From: Anaerolineales bacterium
Lineage (GTDB): Bacteria; Chloroflexota; Anaerolineae; Anaerolineales; Villigracilaceae
Assembly (NCBI GenBank): GCA_030583905.1
Contig: CP129481.1
Location: forward strand, 868,001 to 932,000
Length of the DNA: 64,000 nt
Direction: 5' to 3'
Shown here: in pieces, positions 59,803-64,000 of the stretch
Numbering within the stretch: position 1 is the stretch's first letter
Layout of the letters: each line of letters opens with the position of its first letter
Made by a program: the position numbers and the translations under genes
The notes under the pieces: model-generated
Seen by the model: the letters and a program-made list of their open reading frames with translations, nothing else
What the model was told of the DNA's origin: nothing
Databases searched by the model: none

Positions 59803-62800
59803 CTATTGAAACGTGATCTCTTCCACGCGCCAGGATTCTTCGCCCATCAACTTCTTCAGCCGCTCCAGCAATTCGGGGCAGATGCGTGTGGTGTCGTTGG
59901 GGAAGTCGATCAGGTGTCCCTTGCCGCTCTCGAAGATCTGAAAACTGAACTTGTCGCGCCCGTGATGCGAGATCAACGTACCGTACAGCGTCTTGATGCG
60001 CCGCTTGTCGCGTTCCTTGTCACCCGTCGGGCGCAGCATGACCGTGATCTGTTGCGGCGGATGTTCCTTATCCTTGTCCTCTTTCACCAACGGGACATAC
60101 AACGACGGGATGACCGCTTCGTTGCGGACTTCAGCTGGTTCGGTCTCTTCGACCTGTGCCAATGCTGTGACCGCGCGCGTCACCAGCGGCGGTGTGACAG
60201 GCTCATCTTTCTTGAACTTCGGTGCAGGCTTGGAGGCGATCGCCGCGTCATCGAAGGATGGCTGCCATTCGTTCTCCCAGCCTTCGGGGAAGTTATCGGG
60301 AGGCGGAGGCATATCTTCGCCATCCTCAGTCCCCCCATCATGCTGTGCAGGATGGGGGGTATATGTTGACTCAGGTTCCGCGATTACGGCGGCAGGTCTT
60401 AGAGCAGGTGTTGGTGTCGGCTTGGGTGTAGGGACGGGTTTCGGCTTGGGTTGCAGCGCGTCCGGGCGGCGGGGAGATTGCTCCTCCGTCCGCGCGAGTA
60501 GAGGCTTGGGAGTCGCATCCTGTTTGGCGTAGGGATCGTCCGCCGCCACCGTCATCATGATCTCGGTCTTGATCGTATCCACCAAAATCTTGGCGGGCGG
60601 ATTGCTTTGATCCACCTTGCCTTCGACAATGATGATCTGCCCGACGGTCATTTGCTCGCGATTGTTATCCCAGGTTTTTGGGAAGAGCACGAGTTCGATG
60701 TTGCCCTGGATGTCTTCCATGGTGACGAAGCCCATCGGCTTGCCTGTTTTTGTGGTGTACGGGCGGACGTTGGTGATCAGCCCTGCCACGCGGACTTTTT
60801 CCTCGTGGTTGGCTTCGGAGAGTTGCCCCGAGAAATAGCTGACGATGTGCGCGAGCTGGGTTTGGAATTCGTTGAGCGGATGGTCAGAGATATACAGTCC
60901 AATGAGTTCGCGCTCCCAGTTGAGCATGTCGCGTTTTTCGACGTCCTTGACTTCGGGCAGTTGGATTTCCTCGACGACACCCGTATCCGCGCCGAAGAGA
61001 CTCATTTGTCCCGCATCCGCCGCGCGGAAGTGGGCGCTGCTGATGGCGATAATGCGGTCGAGCGAGGCGAGCAGGGAGGCGCGGTTGCCGAACTGGTCGA
61101 GCGCGCCAACTTTGATGAGACATTCAAGCGAGCGTTTGCCGACAGTCCGTAAATCCACGCGGCGCGCAAAGTCGTTCAGGTCGGCGAAATTGCCATCCTT
61201 ACGCGCTTCCATGATGATTCGTACCGCGCCTTCGCTGACGTTCTTGATCGCGCCAAGCCCAAAGCGGATGCTGGGCTTTCCTTCTATATCTTCAATGGCG
61301 AAATCCCATTCGGAGGCGTTGATGTCGGGCGCAAGGACGGGCACGCCCATCGAGCGCGCATCCGCGACGTACAACGCGACCTTTTCAGTCTGCCCCGCCG
61401 AAGCGGACATCAGCGCCGCCATATATTCAGCGGGATAATGCGCCTTGAGGTAGGCGGTCTGCACAGCGATCACGCCGTAATCGGCGGCGTGGGATTTGTT
61501 GAAGCCGTAACGCGCGAATTCCTCCCAGTCGGCGTAGATGGCTTCGGCGATGGATTGTTCCATGCCTTTTTCCACCGCACCTTTGACGAACTTGGCGCGA
61601 TGCTTCTCGATGTCTTCCTTTTTCTTCTTCGAGATCGCCTTGCGCAGGTCGTCCGATTCGGACGGAGTATAGCCAGCCAGTTCCACGGCGGCGCGCATCA
61701 ACTGTTCCTGATAAACAGGGATGCCGAAGGTATCTTCAAAAATGGGCTGCATGGCGGGATGGCGGTATTCCACTTCCGCTTCGCCGTGCATGCGCGCGAT
61801 GTAATCGGGGATGAACTGCATCGGTCCCGGGCGGTACAAGGCGACCATGGCGATGATGTTGTCGAGGTTCTTCGGCTTCATCTGGACCAGCCAGCGCGTC
61901 ATGCCGCCGCCTTCCACTTGGAACACACCAGCGGTCTGTCCCGCCCCCATCAACTCGAACGACTTGGGGTCGTCAATGGGGATATTGCCCAGATCGAATT
62001 TTTTGCCGTGACGTTTTTCGATCATGTCGCAGGCGCGCGCCATGACGGTCAATGTGATGAGACCGAGGAAATCCACCTTCAACATCCCCAACGAATCAAG
62101 GATGCCCATTTCGAACTGCGTCACCGACTTGATGGGCGTATCCTCCGAGCCGGATGTCGGGCGGTGCAGCGGGAGATACTCTTGAATGGGTTTGTCCGAG
62201 ATTACTACGCCTGCCGCATGCGTACCCGCATTGCGAATCGTCCCCTCCATTTTCGTGGCAACGTCGATCACCTCGCGCATTTTTGGGTCGGTGTCGTAGA
62301 TCTGTTTGAACTCCCGGATCGCCAGTGCATCTTCCATCGAAGAGCCTTTGCCGGGCGAGAACGGGACTAGTTTTGCAACCCTGTCCACTTCGGGGAGCGG
62401 GATTTCCATTACGCGCGCCACATCGCGGATCGCGGCTTTCGTCCCCATCGTGCCGAAGGTGATGATCTGCGCAACTTTGTCCGAGCCGTATTTGGCGGCG
62501 CAATATTCCAGCATCTCCGAGCGGCGGTCGTCGCGGAAATCCAAGTCAATGTCGGGCATGGAGACACGCCCGGGGTTCAGAAAACGTTCGAAAATAAGAT
62601 CATGCTCGAGCGGGTCCACGATCGTGATGTCGAGTGTGTAGGCGATGATCGAGCCGGCAGCCGAGCCGCGGGCGTTGTACCAAATTCCATTTTCACGGGC
62701 GAAGCGGCACAGATCCCACACGATCAGGAAGTACGCGTCGAATCCCATATCGTGGACAACTTTCAACTCGTAGTCGAGTCGTTCGCGGACCTTGGGCTTG

Positions 62801-63741
62801 TTTGCATCGTCCCCATACTTTTTCCTCGCCCCTGCCTCGCATAATGCGCGCAGGTAGGTTTCGGGCGTCTCCCCATCAGGGACGGGGAACTCGGGCAGGT
62901 GATAATCCTTGAATTTGATCTCGACATTACAACGTTCTGCAATGAGCAGCGTGTTGGACAAGGACTCCGGCACTTCGGCAAAGATGCGGTTCATCTCTTC
63001 GGGCGAACGCAGGTAATACGAATCATCGCTCATCCGCATGCGGTTCGTGTCCGAGAGCACGGTCTGCGTTTGCATGGCGAGCAGGATCTCCTGCAAACGC
63101 GCATCATCCTGGTTGATGTAATGGACGTCGTTGGTGGCGATGAATTTTGCGGAATAGCGCGCGCCGAGCTCGAGCAGTTGTTTGTTCAGGTCGAGAATTT
63201 CGGGAATGTTGTGCTGCTGCAATTCCACGAAGAAACGGTCGGGACCGAAGACATCGTAGTACCAATTCCACTTCCTGAGCGCTTCCTCGGGTTTTTCATT
63301 GAGCAATGCCCGCGGAATTTCCGCCGACATACAACCGGATGTGCAGATCAATCCTTCGGAGTGCGCTGCGAGAAAATCACGGTCAATGCGCGGATAATAA
63401 TAGAAGCCATCCATCTGTGCGGCGGATGCGATCTTCAACAGGTTCTTATAGCCCGTTTCATTTTCAGCAAGCAGCAACAGGTGGTAGGATTGACGGTCAA
63501 GTTTCGAATCCTTGTCCTTCATCCCCCGCGCTGCCATGTAGGCTTCCAAGCCAATGATCGGCTTGATCCCCGCCTCGGTCGCCGCTTTGTAGAAGTCGAT
63601 CACTCCGAACATGGTGCCGTGGTCGGTGATCGCCACCGCCGACATGTTCATTTGCTTGACGCGCTGGACCAGCTTCTTGATGTTCGAGAAGCCGTCGAGC
63701 AGCGAATATTCAGTATGGACGTGTAAGTGGGCGAATGACAT
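59803..63741 (-). CDS. dnaE: DNA polymerase III alpha subunit
   Basis: The 1312-residue replicative polymerase starts with a PHP domain (HLHVHTEYSLLDG), followed by the polymerase core with the metal-binding PDIDLDFRDDRR. A helix-hairpin-helix region follows, then an OB domain (VRVAGLITNVRPYTTKTGK). A Pro-rich linker of about 130 residues (about 1070-1200) leads to an extra C-terminal domain rich in charged residues. The linker contains a 9-bp-arm palindrome. The ATG at 63741 fits the family start; a TTG at 63747 is an alternative. Confidence 0.96.
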   Translation of the reverse strand: MSFAHLHVHTEYSLLDGFSNIKKLVQRVKQMNMSAVAITDHGTMFGVIDFYKAATEAGIKPIIGLEAYMAARGMKDKDSKLDRQSYHLLLLAENETGYKNLLKIASAAQMDGFYYYPRIDRDFLAAHSEGLICTSGCMSAEIPRALLNEKPEEALRKWNWYYDVFGPDRFFVELQQHNIPEILDLNKQLLELGARYSAKFIATNDVHYINQDDARLQEILLAMQTQTVLSDTNRMRMSDDSYYLRSPEEMNRIFAEVPESLSNTLLIAERCNVEIKFKDYHLPEFPVPDGETPETYLRALCEAGARKKYGDDANKPKVRERLDYELKVVHDMGFDAYFLIVWDLCRFARENGIWYNARGSAAGSIIAYTLDITIVDPLEHDLIFERFLNPGRVSMPDIDLDFRDDRRSEMLEYCAAKYGSDKVAQIITFGTMGTKAAIRDVARVMEIPLPEVDRVAKLVPFSPGKGSSMEDALAIREFKQIYDTDPKMREVIDVATKMEGTIRNAGTHAAGVVISDKPIQEYLPLHRPTSGSEDTPIKSVTQFEMGILDSLGMLKVDFLGLITLTVMARACDMIEKRHGKKFDLGNIPIDDPKSFELMGAGQTAGVFQVEGGGMTRWLVQMKPKNLDNIIAMVALYRPGPMQFIPDYIARMHGEAEVEYRHPAMQPIFEDTFGIPVYQEQLMRAAVELAGYTPSESDDLRKAISKKKKEDIEKHRAKFVKGAVEKGMEQSIAEAIYADWEEFARYGFNKSHAADYGVIAVQTAYLKAHYPAEYMAALMSASAGQTEKVALYVADARSMGVPVLAPDINASEWDFAIEDIEGKPSIRFGLGAIKNVSEGAVRIIMEARKDGNFADLNDFARRVDLRTVGKRSLECLIKVGALDQFGNRASLLASLDRIIAISSAHFRAADAGQMSLFGADTGVVEEIQLPEVKDVEKRDMLNWERELIGLYISDHPLNEFQTQLAHIVSYFSGQLSEANHEEKVRVAGLITNVRPYTTKTGKPMGFVTMEDIQGNIELVLFPKTWDNNREQMTVGQIIIVEGKVDQSNPPAKILVDTIKTEIMMTVAADDPYAKQDATPKPLLARTEEQSPRRPDALQPKPKPVPTPKPTPTPALRPAAVIAEPESTYTPHPAQHDGGTEDGEDMPPPPDNFPEGWENEWQPSFDDAAIASKPAPKFKKDEPVTPPLVTRAVTALAQVEETEPAEVRNEAVIPSLYVPLVKEDKDKEHPPQQITVMLRPTGDKERDKRRIKTLYGTLISHHGRDKFSFQIFESGKGHLIDFPNDTTRICPELLERLKKLMGEESWRVEEITFQ
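60331..60359. repeat. CCCCCCATC/GATGGGGGG palindrome in frame in the dnaE linker
   Basis: Perfect 9-bp arms surround an 11-nt loop inside the low-complexity linker of dnaE. The encoded residues are Pro, His, Gln, Asp and Gly. It keeps the frame, like the insertions in lutBC, leuS and hypF. Confidence 0.55.
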
Positions 63742-63875
63742 GGGCAAAAAAGATTATAGCACGCATGTTCAAGAATCCACTGAACGCCAGGCTTAAAAAA
63801 TCCGTATTCGGATAAAATACAATCGGTTTATCCCCTTGTCATGCGTTCTTGCTGGATCGAAAAGGTACGCACTTC

Positions 63876-64000
63876 ATGCCGCCCATTCCTGTTAGTAAAA
63901 CCAAGATCATCCCGCCGCGCCGTCGTTCCGAGTTGCTCACCCGCAAACGGCTTCTGGACATGTTGTTCGATGCGCTTGACCGCAAGTTGACCCTCGTCTC
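63876..64000 (+). CDS. MalT/LuxR-family transcriptional regulator, 3' end outside window
   Basis: Only the first 41 codons are visible. [20 protein letters not shown] followed by DRKLTLVS is the characteristic start of MalT-like (LAL) regulators, just before their Walker A ATPase motif. These proteins are large STAND ATPases with a C-terminal LuxR-type HTH. It is divergent from dnaE, with 134 bp between them. Confidence 0.75.
   Translation, partial: MPPIPVSKTKIIPPRRRSELLTRKRLLDMLFDALDRKLTLV

Overview
The window looks like a chromosomal segment of an uncultured or anaerobic member of the Chloroflexota, most likely class Anaerolineae. This is an inference. It rests on moderately high GC, T-box leaders in front of aminoacyl-tRNA synthetase genes, large BTAD/NB-ARC and cyclase/AAA/TPR regulators, a MalT-type regulator, and a serine hydroxymethyltransferase-aminomethyltransferase fusion. 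No rRNA, CRISPR array, complete insertion sequence or prophage was seen.

Layout. 1-9.97 kb: polytopic GT39-like envelope proteins, a homocysteine methyltransferase/MTHFR fusion, type III pantothenate kinase, an EamA transporter and a secreted beta-helix protein. 9.97-14.4 kb: a giant BTAD/NB-ARC/TPR regulator divergent from two tandem ABM-domain proteins. 14.4-18.1 kb: an 83-bp tandem array behind tRNA-Glu, then a lutA / tyrosine phosphatase / lutBC-fusion operon. 18.2-23.2 kb: two methyltransferase-like genes, leuS with a T-box leader, and two tRNA-Ala genes. 23.3-26.4 kb: the SHMT-GcvT fusion. 26.47-27.96 kb: an AT-rich island with four tandem small paralogous HTH proteins and a HEPN (Swt1-like) protein. 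28.2-35.4 kb: a membrane protein, a cyclase/AAA/TPR signalling protein, an HD hydrolase and a GT39-like protein. 35.4-40.1 kb: T-box, pheS, a four-helix-bundle gene lodged in the operon, and pheT. 40.1-44.6 kb: twin NBR1-like lipoproteins, lysine 2,3-aminomutase, an agmatinase-family enzyme and a GNAT protein. 44.6-58 kb: one 14-gene minus-strand run, hdrC-hdrB-hdrA-mvhD-mvhG-small protein-mvhA-protease-hypA-B-F-C-D-E. 58-64 kb: an AAC(3)-like acetyltransferase, an alpha/beta hydrolase, dnaE and the start of a MalT-like regulator.

How genes work together. The 44.6-58 kb operon encodes a complete group 3c [NiFe]-hydrogenase coupled to HdrABC, together with its maturation proteins. It implies H2-linked flavin-based electron bifurcation with an unidentified Hdr substrate. 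The Lut genes point to lactate oxidation, and the SHMT-GcvT and HMT-MTHFR fusions to one-carbon metabolism.

Two features stand out. The first is the compact HTH x4 + HEPN cassette (26472-27961), which has its own strong promoter and is the best candidate for an undescribed system. The second is an unusual density of short interspersed repeats. Several of these sit in frame inside conserved genes (lutBC twice, leuS, hypF twice, dnaE), and one family forms a four-copy terminator/tRNA-tail array behind tRNA-Glu.
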